A stretch of DNA of 64,000 nt from Anoxynatronum buryatiense (GTDB lineage: Bacteria > Bacillota > Clostridia > Peptostreptococcales > Tindalliaceae), in the NCBI RefSeq assembly GCF_900182905.1, contig NZ_FXUF01000001.1:310001-374000 (forward strand). The letters are read 5' to 3'. A program made the translations under genes and the position numbers. A model generated the notes under the pieces. That model was not told the origin of the DNA, did no database searches, and saw only the letters and a list, made by a program, of their open reading frames with translations. This document shows, piece after piece, positions 35,209 to 43,567 of the stretch. How positions within the stretch are numbered: the first letter of the stretch is position 1; each line of letters begins with the position of its first letter.

Positions 35209-37962
35209 TTATTCAATTTCCTGAAGGGCAGCCAATACTTTTTCCGGCAACGCTGGAAGTTCCCGAATACGGGCCCCGCATGCCTGATAAATGGCATTGA
35301 TAATGGAGGCATGGGGAGAACTCAATGGCAGCTCACCAACACCGGATGCTCCAAAGGGGCCATGCTCTCTGGGTGTTTCAAAATACACCACTTCCATTTC
35401 ATCCGGCGCATCCATGATGGTGGGTATGCCGCAGCGGGCCAGATTCGTGTGCCGGGACAAGTCCTCAAAATCTTCTGAGAGCGCCAGCCCAATGCCTTGA
35501 ACCAAACCGCCATACATCTGTCCATCCACCACCGTCTTATTGATGATCGTCCCACAGTCAGTCACCAATGTCATTTTGTTCACGGTTGTTTTACCTGTGG
35601 TCACATCCACTTCAACCTCTGACATGACAATGCCATACATGTACTGCATCATTGGTGTTCCCTGGCCCGTATCCTTGTCAATCATCGCACAGTATGCACC
35701 TGAAGCAAAGTTGCCCACATACCTCAGATCAAGCCCTTCGTTGGCCATTTCTTCATAAGATCGGAAAGTGCCATCTTCTTTTTTCATCGCTTCAATCAAC
35801 TTTTCACAGGCGTGTTTGATGGCATTTCCGAAGAATACCTGTCCACGACTGCCTGCAGAAACACCACCGTCAGGGCAAATGGCTGTATCATTCATCACCA
35901 GCTGTATTTTTTCCAGCGGAATCCCCAAAGGTCTTAATGATTCATGAGCAATCGCCAATGTACCCATGTCTGATCCCTGTCCATGGTCTTGCCAGCAATT
36001 GTAAATGGCTACCCCTCCGGCTGGCAAAAGCTCGGCCCAGGCTTCTGAAAAGTCTGCAAAGTCACCGCCTACACAATAGTTTGCCAGTGATAATCCCACA
36101 CCATATTTTTTCGTTTCTGCTGACTTGGCTTTCGCCTCTTTAACTGCTTTCTCATAATGCGGTCTCAGATAATCAAACATCTCCGGCCAGGTGAACACCT
36201 CTGGCGTGGCACCCACCGGTGTGGTGGCCCCTGGTCGATAAACGTTCTTATAGCGCATTTCAAAAGGATCCATTCCCATCTTCGCTGCCAACTCATCCAC
36301 CAGACATTCACTGGCAAAAAGGGCCTGTGGCGATCCGTATGATCTGAATGCTGTTCCATAGGCATGATTGGTGCACACAGCCGATGATTTGCCCCGAATA
36401 TTTTTGATATCATAACCGGCACCCACAAACATATTGCCTTTGAATGCCAGGCAGTCGCCCCATTCAGAGTAGGCTCCGTGATCAAAAATGATATCGTATT
36501 CCATTCCTGTCAGCATGCCTTCTTCATCAGCTGCCATACGAATATCTGTATAAGATGAAGAACGTTTGCCCGTATAGGTAATGGTCTGGAACATATCAAA
36601 TTCAAGATAGCACGGTTTTCCCGTTGCCATGACGGCAACACCCAACAATGCTTCATTGGTTGGACTCAGCTTATAACCAAAGGTGGCTCCCATATTGTTT
36701 TGAATCAGTCTGATATTTTCTGCTTCGATTCCCAATGCTTCCCGAATCATTTCAATGTGTACATACAGGCAAATGCTTTTGGAATGGATGGTCAGTCTGC
36801 CCTCTTCATCATAATAACCAAATCCCACATCGGGTTCTAAAATCAGGTGAGGCTGCCTGGTGGTATAATAGCTGGCTTCGGCAACATGTGCTGCTTTTTC
36901 AAAGATTGGCTTCGTCTCTTCACCCTTGATGGTTGGCTGTTCGAAATACACATTGGGTGTACCGGGGTGAATTTCAATGGCATCATCTGCCATTGCCTCA
37001 GGCGCATTCATATAGGCTGGTAACTCTTCCAGCTCCACCACGACTTTTTCCGCAGCCGCTTTTGCATGTTCAGGTGTGTCGGCACAGACAATGGCCAGTG
37101 CATCTCCAAACTGGAACACTTTTTCGTCACACAGAATTGGTCTGTCAAAGCCATCGCCTTTGTTCCATGGGAACAGCGCCATGCCATTGATTCGATTGGT
37201 CCCTTGAACATCCTTATGTGTTAAAACAGCTTCCACCCCTGGCATTTTCTCAGCTTCGCTGGTATCAATGCTCTTGATAAGGGCGTGTGACACTTTTGCC
37301 TGTACCAGTTCAAGATGCAGTGTCTCTGGGGGCATTTTAAGTCCCAGATCTGCACCATAATCGTACGTTCCGCTGACTTTTGCCAGTGCTGAAGGCCGGG
37401 GGATCCATGAGCCTAAAATCGAGTCGCCTGCTTTGTGTTGGTAAAGCAGGGCTTCCACATCCATTTCACCACGGATCACTTTGGCTGCATCCATGACTGC
37501 ATCAACAATGGGCTTATAGCCTGTGCACCGACACACATTTCTGTGCTTCTGGAACCATTCTCTTACTTCCTGCCTTGTTGGTGACTGGTTCTCTTCCAGC
37601 AGCCCTTTGGCCGAAACAATAAATCCAGGAGTACAGAAACCGCATTGAGCAGAACCATGTTTGGCAAAGGCCACCTGCAATGGATGCATGTGATCTTTGT
37701 TTCCAACGCCTTCGATGGTGGTAATGATGGAACCGTTTTCCACTTTTTTCATTTTAACAACACAGGATCGCACCACTTTACCGTTAAGAATCACTGAACA
37801 AATACCGCACTGTCCGGCTTTACATCCTACTTTTGTACCCGTTAGTCCAAGCTGCTTTCGGATGACATTGGAGAGAAGATCTTCAGAATCAACGACTAAA
37901 CTGATTTCATTCCCATTGACATGAAGCACTTTTCGACACATTTTTTTCATTTCTTCTGCCAT
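35209..37962 (-). CDS. mop-type AOR: Molybdopterin-dependent aldehyde oxidoreductase (Mop type)
   Basis: A 917-residue xanthine-oxidase-family enzyme that oxidises aldehydes to acids with Moco in the MCD form. It has a plant-type [2Fe-2S] domain (GCKAGQCGIC), a second helical [2Fe-2S] domain (CGFCTPGF, CRCTGY), then the large catalytic part, ending in the active-site Glu877 in GVGE. As in Desulfovibrio Mop, no FAD domain is present. AAAGGAGG precedes the chosen ATG; the ORF could extend 29 codons upstream without a ribosome site. It heads the maturation genes downstream. Confidence 0.9.
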   Translation of the reverse strand: MAEEMKKMCRKVLHVNGNEISLVVDSEDLLSNVIRKQLGLTGTKVGCKAGQCGICSVILNGKVVRSCVVKMKKVENGSIITTIEGVGNKDHMHPLQVAFAKHGSAQCGFCTPGFIVSAKGLLEENQSPTRQEVREWFQKHRNVCRCTGYKPIVDAVMDAAKVIRGEMDVEALLYQHKAGDSILGSWIPRPSALAKVSGTYDYGADLGLKMPPETLHLELVQAKVSHALIKSIDTSEAEKMPGVEAVLTHKDVQGTNRINGMALFPWNKGDGFDRPILCDEKVFQFGDALAIVCADTPEHAKAAAEKVVVELEELPAYMNAPEAMADDAIEIHPGTPNVYFEQPTIKGEETKPIFEKAAHVAEASYYTTRQPHLILEPDVGFGYYDEEGRLTIHSKSICLYVHIEMIREALGIEAENIRLIQNNMGATFGYKLSPTNEALLGVAVMATGKPCYLEFDMFQTITYTGKRSSSYTDIRMAADEEGMLTGMEYDIIFDHGAYSEWGDCLAFKGNMFVGAGYDIKNIRGKSSAVCTNHAYGTAFRSYGSPQALFASECLVDELAAKMGMDPFEMRYKNVYRPGATTPVGATPEVFTWPEMFDYLRPHYEKAVKEAKAKSAETKKYGVGLSLANYCVGGDFADFSEAWAELLPAGGVAIYNCWQDHGQGSDMGTLAIAHESLRPLGIPLEKIQLVMNDTAICPDGGVSAGSRGQVFFGNAIKHACEKLIEAMKKEDGTFRSYEEMANEGLDLRYVGNFASGAYCAMIDKDTGQGTPMMQYMYGIVMSEVEVDVTTGKTTVNKMTLVTDCGTIINKTVVDGQMYGGLVQGIGLALSEDFEDLSRHTNLARCGIPTIMDAPDEMEVVYFETPREHGPFGASGVGELPLSSPHASIINAIYQACGARIRELPALPEKVLAALQEIE

Positions 37963-38055
37963 TTTGCACCAGCCTCCTTTTTGTGTGGAACATATGACCT
38001 TCCATCTTATCTGTGTCTTGTATCGACCCCTTTCAGAGTATCCATTCAATCGCTG

Positions 38056-38475
38056 TCAACCCTCTTCTCTCTTACCTTTGCTGTTTCTTATTTCACTTTG
38101 ACCATAGAGAGCTCCATGTTCATGGCTGTGAGATTCACCCTCTGCATGGGTGAAGAGTTCCAGCTGCCGGCCAGCCATTTTTTCAACTGCCTCCAAAACA
38201 GTCAGACCTGTCCCTTTATAACGGGTAACCTGCTCTTTTGCCAGAATATCAAATCCTTCTTTTTCAATGATTCCAGAGATCACAGCTTCACAGTCATTTT
38301 CAACAATCAGCAATGCCAGTTCCAGTATAGATGCTGTTTTCGGCATCGGATCAGCTGTCATCAACTCACCGGTATCGTCATCCAGTTCAAGAATAAAAAG
38401 TGTATCCTCGGTCTGCAGACGCTTTCCGATGACAGCCTTTGTGTCGCAACCATGTGCTGCGGCAGCAATTTTCAT
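38056..38475 (-). CDS. NifX/NafY-like dinitrogenase cofactor-type protein
   Basis: A 139-residue protein of the Fe-Mo cofactor-binding family (NifX/NifB C-terminal domain): KIAAAAHGCD at the N terminus, VENDCEAVISG, GFDILAKEQVTRYKGTG, and a His-rich tail (HSHEHG) suited to metal binding. No nitrogenase genes are nearby, so it probably binds a Mo or W species for the aldehyde oxidoreductase encoded next. Confidence 0.8.
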   Translation of the reverse strand: MKIAAAAHGCDTKAVIGKRLQTEDTLFILELDDDTGELMTADPMPKTASILELALLIVENDCEAVISGIIEKEGFDILAKEQVTRYKGTGLTVLEAVEKMAGRQLELFTHAEGESHSHEHGALYGQSEIRNSKGKREEG

Positions 38476-38589
38476 GATTATGCCTCCCCATCCCAGGCAG
38501 AAATAGTTAATTAATTAACAATTTAATTTAAAACCACTCTCTTTTTTCCACATTTATTCATCTCATTATTGATACCAATTGTTCTTCTA

Positions 38590-39126
38590 TCAATCAGCAG
38601 AAGTGTACTCCTTCGGCAAATATCGACCTATCAAAAGTGCCAGCATTCCTCCCAGCATTGCAGTATAAAACTGAGGCAGAGAAAAAGCATGAATCAGCCT
38701 GTCCGGCATTCCAGGCATAAACTGAGCAGCAATCAAACGAATAGAAGACGCCATGATGGCGTATTTAAACAACGCTGCTGCCACCAGCGCCATCATTTGA
38801 TTGATTCGTTTCATCTTGATTGCAGCCCCATAAAAAACAGTGATAAACGCCGCATTCCCCAGCACCACAACAGGTACCAGCAAAGGCATTGGCATAATGC
38901 CAAGCATAAATGCCATTACCGGGGTTATACAGCCGATCATTACCGCGTGGAAAGGACCCACAGTCAACACGGCCAACAGCAAGGTCATATTGACTAAAGG
39001 CCCTACAACTGGTTGGGCAAATGGCATGAACCCAATTTGAAAAATAAGTGCCAAGGCCAATAATACTGCTGATTTCGTTAATTGGTGATGAAGTATGCCG
39101 GCATTTTTTTGTACAGGTTCTGTCAT
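38590..39126 (-). CDS. ECF transporter S-component-like membrane protein under a Moco riboswitch
   Basis: A 178-residue integral membrane protein with about five or six hydrophobic helices (AVLLALALIFQ, PLVNMTLLLAVL, VMIGCITPVMAFMLG, LLVPVVVLGNAAFI). It resembles S components of ECF vitamin transporters. No EcfA or EcfT gene is in its own unit, so it probably shares the module at 41121-43516. Riboswitch 4 and its terminator stand directly before it, which suggests a Moco-related or Mo/W-related cargo. The neighbouring aldehyde oxidoreductase genes follow in the same direction without a clear terminator. Confidence 0.7.
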   Translation of the reverse strand: MTEPVQKNAGILHHQLTKSAVLLALALIFQIGFMPFAQPVVGPLVNMTLLLAVLTVGPFHAVMIGCITPVMAFMLGIMPMPLLVPVVVLGNAAFITVFYGAAIKMKRINQMMALVAAALFKYAIMASSIRLIAAQFMPGMPDRLIHAFSLPQFYTAMLGGMLALLIGRYLPKEYTSAD

Positions 39127-39174
39127 TGGAAATCACCATCCTTTTCATATTAGAGAACATCTGTTAAAGCACAC

Positions 39175-39205
39175 AAAAAACTCCCTTGTTGTGCAAAGGA
39201 GTTTT
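39175..39205 (-). terminator. Terminator of Moco riboswitch 4
   Basis: Minus strand: AAAACTCCTTTG-CACAA-CAAGGGAGTTTTTT, an intrinsic terminator between aptamer and the S-component start. Confidence 0.87.
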
Positions 39206-39269
39206 GAACCGTTCCATTAAACGGCACCGCAACCAAAGACGTGAAATCCTGCCTACGCCTCAGCCATTT

Positions 39270-39363
39270 CCTCCTTTCCACACTGGGAGGCACTGCCGTT
39301 TCCAGCAATACCCTACAGGCTAGAAAACCATGACTTGTGTTGTAGGTTTTCTAGCTCGGAGTC
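39270..39363 (-). ncRNA. Moco/Tuco riboswitch 4 (ECF S-component leader)
   Basis: Minus strand: CTCCGAG, a hairpin with perfect GCTAGAAAACC/GGTTTTCTAGC arms, GGGTA, GCTGGAAACGGC, GCCTCCCA and GTGGAAAGGAGG. All conserved blocks are present. The strong extra stem argues for the Moco rather than the shortened Tuco form, if that rule holds. Confidence 0.92.
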
Positions 39364-39383
39364 ATTCTATGAAGATTGATTAA

Positions 39384-39412
39384 ATGATAGCAAAGAACGA
39401 TCAGATTGTCAA
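39384..39412 (-). promoter_or_regulatory. Promoter of Moco riboswitch 4
   Basis: Minus strand TTGACA (39407-39412), 17-nt spacer, TATCAT (39384-39389), with the aptamer beginning about 20 bases downstream. Confidence 0.86.
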
Positions 39413-39573
39413 TCTATTATCATTTTTCCCTCAATTATAACATTTGCGTCATTTTTTTAGTAGTTTTTTTCAGCATTCGTGAAAATGCTATTCGTTGGCT
39501 CTTTTTCTCCTGCCAAAGCACACATGATACTTATGATGGTTCGATTTTTCCAACGTTAAATGTGACAAGCCCC

Positions 39574-40128
39574 TTATTCTTGACAATTCACTTCGATTTC
39601 GACAAGATTGCCCAGAAACCAGGGTTGATTATCATCACTGGGGTCACCCTTCCGTTGTCCCATGAACAGTCTTGGACGCTGTCGGTCATAATCGTCTTCC
39701 GTCAGTGGGCGCGGTGTCCACTGGACTGGCCCTTGCGGTACCTGATCATCAAACATTGCAGCTGCATAAAGAGCAATCACAGGGTCAACCCTGGTTTCGT
39801 TGGCGAGGGTGAGGCCGGGGTAATAATAACGGTTGGTCAGTGCTCCCAGCGATGATTGATAAGTGAGCCCGTCGCTGGCGAAGAAGGTTATGGCAAGTTG
39901 AGGATTGACCGTCACATCACCTGTCTGAAGCAACCCCAGAAGAGAATACCCTTTCACTCGCCAGATTTTGTGAAATCCCAAATGATTGTTGGATGAGAAA
40001 AAAACTTCCTGAAAGTGTTGATTTGCCAGTGTCCACTGAGATGGGTTCAGCACCACTGGTCGCTTTAAGGCCGTTCCAGAAACCACGACACTTCCCGGTT
40101 CATGGGCCGGATCATAATAATCCTTCAA
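39574..40128 (-). CDS. SUOX-like domain protein without signal peptide
   Basis: About 184 residues forming one molybdopterin-oxidoreductase-like (sulfite oxidase fold) domain. It shares SSNN(H)LGFHKIWRVKG and RLFMGQxxxDPSDxNQP with the lipoprotein encoded upstream and with the first domain of the 1504-residue protein. No signal peptide or lipobox is visible. The TTG start has AAAGGAG at 8 nt, which lies across the stop of the preceding gene. It could be cytosolic or a part split from the preceding lipoprotein. Last gene of the surface/ECF operon; no terminator is evident. Confidence 0.65.
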   Translation of the reverse strand: MKDYYDPAHEPGSVVVSGTALKRPVVLNPSQWTLANQHFQEVFFSSNNHLGFHKIWRVKGYSLLGLLQTGDVTVNPQLAITFFASDGLTYQSSLGALTNRYYYPGLTLANETRVDPVIALYAAAMFDDQVPQGPVQWTPRPLTEDDYDRQRPRLFMGQRKGDPSDDNQPWFLGNLVEIEVNCQE

Positions 40129-40133
40129 TGATT

Positions 40134-41114
40134 TCACTCCTTTCGTTCCTGTCCCACCACAATACGCACCAGCTCCCTGAGAAACATTGGCTGATTAATA
40201 TCACTGGGATGATCCTGTTGCTGCCCCATGTATAGCCTGGGCCACTGAGGGTCACGATCTGAAGCTGTCAGCTCTTGGGTCTGCCAGTGCACTGGCGGTT
40301 GTGGTTCAATGGCATCGAAGACTTCTTTTCGATAGAAGCCGATGAGCGGTCCAATGAGCTGGCCTGTATCTGTCGTTAAGTCTGAGAAGTAGTAGCGATT
40401 CTGAAGAGAGCTCCACTTCTCGCTGTAAATCACCCCATCAGCAGATTCAAAGGTGATCAAGTAATCCTCATCAGTTTTTAATCCAGCTTCTTTCAAAAGG
40501 GATCCCAGGTCATACCCTTTCACCAACCATATTTTATGGAATCCCAAATTATTATTGGAAGAATAATAGCGTTCTGTCCACCAGGGGTGATTCAACTGCC
40601 ATTCAGAAGGATTCAGCACCAGCTCATTTTCCAATCCGTCTCCAGTAATGATAAGTGCCCCCGGTTCAGCTTGAACCCGAGGTGTCATCTCCCGAAACTC
40701 TTTTTCAGAAGCTTCCACTGGTTCATAATCTTCGGAAGAAACTATGATTTTAGACCCTTCTGATTCGTTATCATCAGAGTGGCTGTTAGTGGCTTCAATT
40801 TTGTCAGTTTCGTCAACTGCTTTTCCAGCCTCATGAAAATCCTTGGGATCACTGGATTCAACTGCTTCGTCAGGTGCCTCCAACTCGTCAGGCACATGGA
40901 TTTCTTCCACCGCTTCAGAAACTTGCTGTTCAGCAGCAGTCTCCCGCGTTACTTCTTCTGCCGGTTCCACCTCTTTTTCTATTCCGCAGCCGGTCATGCA
41001 GCTCATCATCAGCAACAGTAACAGCAACACGCCTGCCATAAAAATGGTCTTGCCCGCCAAACAGCCACATCTGCGCCAATGAGTCATCCTCACGCCATCA
41101 ACCCCTTCCATCAT
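40134..41114 (-). CDS. Lipoprotein with SUOX-like domain
   Basis: A lipoprotein of up to 326 residues: a positively charged N terminus, hydrophobic stretch with lipobox MTGC, an acidic Glu/Asp/Ser-rich linker (about 55-145), then one SUOX-like domain with SSNNNLGFHKIWLVKG and RLYMGQxxxHPSDINQP. The Mo-ligating Cys of sulfite oxidases is missing. It is presumably anchored on the outer face of the membrane, close to the ECF transporter encoded upstream. The start is uncertain; GTG or ATG codons up to 27 bases downstream are alternatives. Confidence 0.72.
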   Translation of the reverse strand: MMEGVDGVRMTHWRRCGCLAGKTIFMAGVLLLLLLMMSCMTGCGIEKEVEPAEEVTRETAAEQQVSEAVEEIHVPDELEAPDEAVESSDPKDFHEAGKAVDETDKIEATNSHSDDNESEGSKIIVSSEDYEPVEASEKEFREMTPRVQAEPGALIITGDGLENELVLNPSEWQLNHPWWTERYYSSNNNLGFHKIWLVKGYDLGSLLKEAGLKTDEDYLITFESADGVIYSEKWSSLQNRYYFSDLTTDTGQLIGPLIGFYRKEVFDAIEPQPPVHWQTQELTASDRDPQWPRLYMGQQQDHPSDINQPMFLRELVRIVVGQERKE

Positions 41115-41120
41115 ACCATC

Positions 41121-41951
41121 TTATCTCAAAGCCGCCCAGATGATTCCAAAAACCAGGGGAATCACAGCCATCCCCCTTTTCTCTGCTTTTGACATTAACA
41201 GCGTTTCCCGATACTCTCTGTGATCCGTCAAACCAAAAGCTCTTATTTCCATGGATACCGTCAGTGTATCCACTCTTCCCAGTACCGAGATCACCAATGG
41301 TACTAACAAGTATCGAATACTGCGCACCAGTTTGGCAGGCGATAACCCCTCAAGATCGATTCCTTTGGCCATCTGAGCGTTTTTGATTTGATTTAGTTCC
41401 AGATGAAACAGCGGGATGAATCTCAGTGCTGTGATCAGCATGAAGCCTGCCCGATAAGGAAGACCAGCCTGCATCAGTGTGTACGCCAGTTGATTGGGAT
41501 TCGTGATGGCAACAAACAAATAGCTTGATCCGATGACATTGATAAAGCGAAATACCATTGCCAGCCCTCCCAGAAGCCCTTCCGACCAAACTTCAAATGA
41601 AAAAAAACTCCCCTGGAAATGCCAGAGAAGCACTCCCGTTCTAACCCATAATACCTGGGCCAGCAACATCATTAACCCAAACAGCAGGATCCACCGCAAT
41701 TTGCGAATAAAGAAATCCCATCCCAATCCTGCTGCTCCATAAGCACTGATGAGAATGACCAATAACAACATTCCTCCAGCCACAGAGGTCACCAGCATGG
41801 CACAGATGCTAAAGCTAATCAGCAGCATCAATTTGACACCTGGATGAACTCGATGCAGCGATGAAGTTCCTTCCACATAACTCAGTCCCGGAAAAAACCC
41901 CTTCGATATCGGCGAACTCGTTTTACTTTTTGGTGAACAGGCTGCCTTCAT
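41121..41951 (-). CDS. ecfT: ECF transporter transmembrane subunit
   Basis: A 276-residue membrane protein with about six helices. The cytosolic coupling helices carry the EcfT motifs: one in QMAKGIDLEG, one in SMEIRAFG. It joins the ATPases to the S component. Its start codon overlaps the stop of the ATPase gene (TGATG). Confidence 0.88.
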   Translation of the reverse strand: MKAACSPKSKTSSPISKGFFPGLSYVEGTSSLHRVHPGVKLMLLISFSICAMLVTSVAGGMLLLVILISAYGAAGLGWDFFIRKLRWILLFGLMMLLAQVLWVRTGVLLWHFQGSFFSFEVWSEGLLGGLAMVFRFINVIGSSYLFVAITNPNQLAYTLMQAGLPYRAGFMLITALRFIPLFHLELNQIKNAQMAKGIDLEGLSPAKLVRSIRYLLVPLVISVLGRVDTLTVSMEIRAFGLTDHREYRETLLMSKAEKRGMAVIPLVFGIIWAALR

Positions 41952-43516
41952 CAGTCTCCCCCTTCTTCACCGATCTGCACATGTCCACAGGCTGGCAGGT
42001 ATTCATGGTGTCCTTGGGCTTTCAACATTTGAAAGGCCTCTGCCGTAGGTGCATCAATAGCGATGCTTCCATCCTTCACAAACAGGATCCGTTGGCAGAA
42101 AGTTTCCACCACTGCCGGTTCGTGACATACCATCAGTACTGATCCACCCTGCCTTCGATGATACTGAAGCACATTCATCAAAGTCAGCATCCGTTCTCGG
42201 TCCTGGCCCACCAATGGTTCATCAAGAATAAGGAGAGATGGACCATAGGCCAGCACCGACACCAATGCCAATCTCTTTTTTTCTCCCAGACTGAGGGTAA
42301 AGGGATTCTTCTCCCGATATTGGATCAGATGGAAATCCTCCAATAGATTTCCGGTTATCTCCTCAACAGCGTCAGAAGAAGTCTCGCTGAGAAAGGAGGC
42401 CGGCAGCAGCGCTTCACGCCATACACTGTTTTCAAATAACTGGTGATGGGGATTTTGAAAAACCAGTCCCATATGCCGGGCACGATAAGCTACTTTTTTC
42501 CCAGTCATCTCTTCCTGCTGAAACCAGATTTTTCCTCCAGAAGGTTTGATGATTCCAAGTAAAGAAAGGATCAACGTGGTTTTGCCACTCCCATTGTCAC
42601 CCATAAGGGCAACGGTTTCACCTGGCGAAAGTTGAAAGCTCACATCTGACAAAACCACTCGGTCTTCATACCCTGCCTGAAGATGTTCCACACTGAGCAA
42701 GGCTTGCTCAGCCACAGATACTTCTTCGTCACTTGCCTTACTGTGCCTGCTTTGATCGCATGATTCGAAGGCCTCAGGTACATAGCTGGTTTGAGATGCC
42801 GCCTCCAACCCTCCCTGGAGCATTACAGCCCTGTCAATGCTACTTGCAATCCTTCCTTGATCCATCCGGATCAATCGGTCCGTCCATGGCAGCACCTGTT
42901 CCAGTCGGTGTTCAATAATCACCAGAGAAACGGCCTGTTCCCGCTGCAGTTTCGCCAGCACTTGCAGCACTTCCCTGGTGCAACGGGGGTCCAGATTGGC
43001 GGTGGGTTCATCCAAAATCAGGAGAGCAGGTTTCATGGCCAGTACCGAAGCAATGGCGACACGTTGTTTTTCTCCTCCTGATAAGGTGTGCACCTGACGA
43101 TGAAACAAATGCATACCATCCACTGCCTCGAGAGATGTGATGACTCGGCTTCGAATCTCTTCCGGCGGTACACACAGATTTTCGGGACCAAAGGCCACCT
43201 CATCAGCGACGGTGAGGGTGCAGAGCTGCCCCTCGGGATCTTGCTGAACAAGTCCCACAATTCCCGAAAGCCCTCCCTCAGGGTACTTACGGGTATCGTG
43301 TCCCTGAATCAGTACTTCCCCCATCATTTCTCCCGGAAAAGCAGTGGGGATAAAACCGGCGAGGCACATGGCCAGCGTGGACTTGCCACACCCACTGGGT
43401 CCCGTAATGGTGATAAACTCCCCAGGGTAAAGACGTAGATCCACCTGTGATAATGCAGCATTCTGTTCCCCTTGATACGTAAACGTAAGTTGATTGATTT
43501 CAATCACAGGTGTCAT
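41951..43516 (-). CDS. ecfA: ECF transporter ATPase, two ABC domains in one chain
   Basis: A 521-residue fusion of two ABC ATPases. First domain: GPSGCGKSTL, LSGGEKQR, LLILDEPTANLD. Second: GDNGSGKTTL, LSLGEKKR, LLILDEPLVGQD. Both nucleotide sites look intact. Fused EcfA pairs are known with the YkoE-type importers, which matches the S component upstream. Start set to the ATG nine bases behind AGAGGG. Confidence 0.9.
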   Translation of the reverse strand: MTPVIEINQLTFTYQGEQNAALSQVDLRLYPGEFITITGPSGCGKSTLAMCLAGFIPTAFPGEMMGEVLIQGHDTRKYPEGGLSGIVGLVQQDPEGQLCTLTVADEVAFGPENLCVPPEEIRSRVITSLEAVDGMHLFHRQVHTLSGGEKQRVAIASVLAMKPALLILDEPTANLDPRCTREVLQVLAKLQREQAVSLVIIEHRLEQVLPWTDRLIRMDQGRIASSIDRAVMLQGGLEAASQTSYVPEAFESCDQSRHSKASDEEVSVAEQALLSVEHLQAGYEDRVVLSDVSFQLSPGETVALMGDNGSGKTTLILSLLGIIKPSGGKIWFQQEEMTGKKVAYRARHMGLVFQNPHHQLFENSVWREALLPASFLSETSSDAVEEITGNLLEDFHLIQYREKNPFTLSLGEKKRLALVSVLAYGPSLLILDEPLVGQDRERMLTLMNVLQYHRRQGGSVLMVCHEPAVVETFCQRILFVKDGSIAIDAPTAEAFQMLKAQGHHEYLPACGHVQIGEEGGD

Positions 43517-43567
43517 CTCTTTTTTCCCTCTCTGCATTTGGCCTTACTATTGACGTTCTCCAACCGA

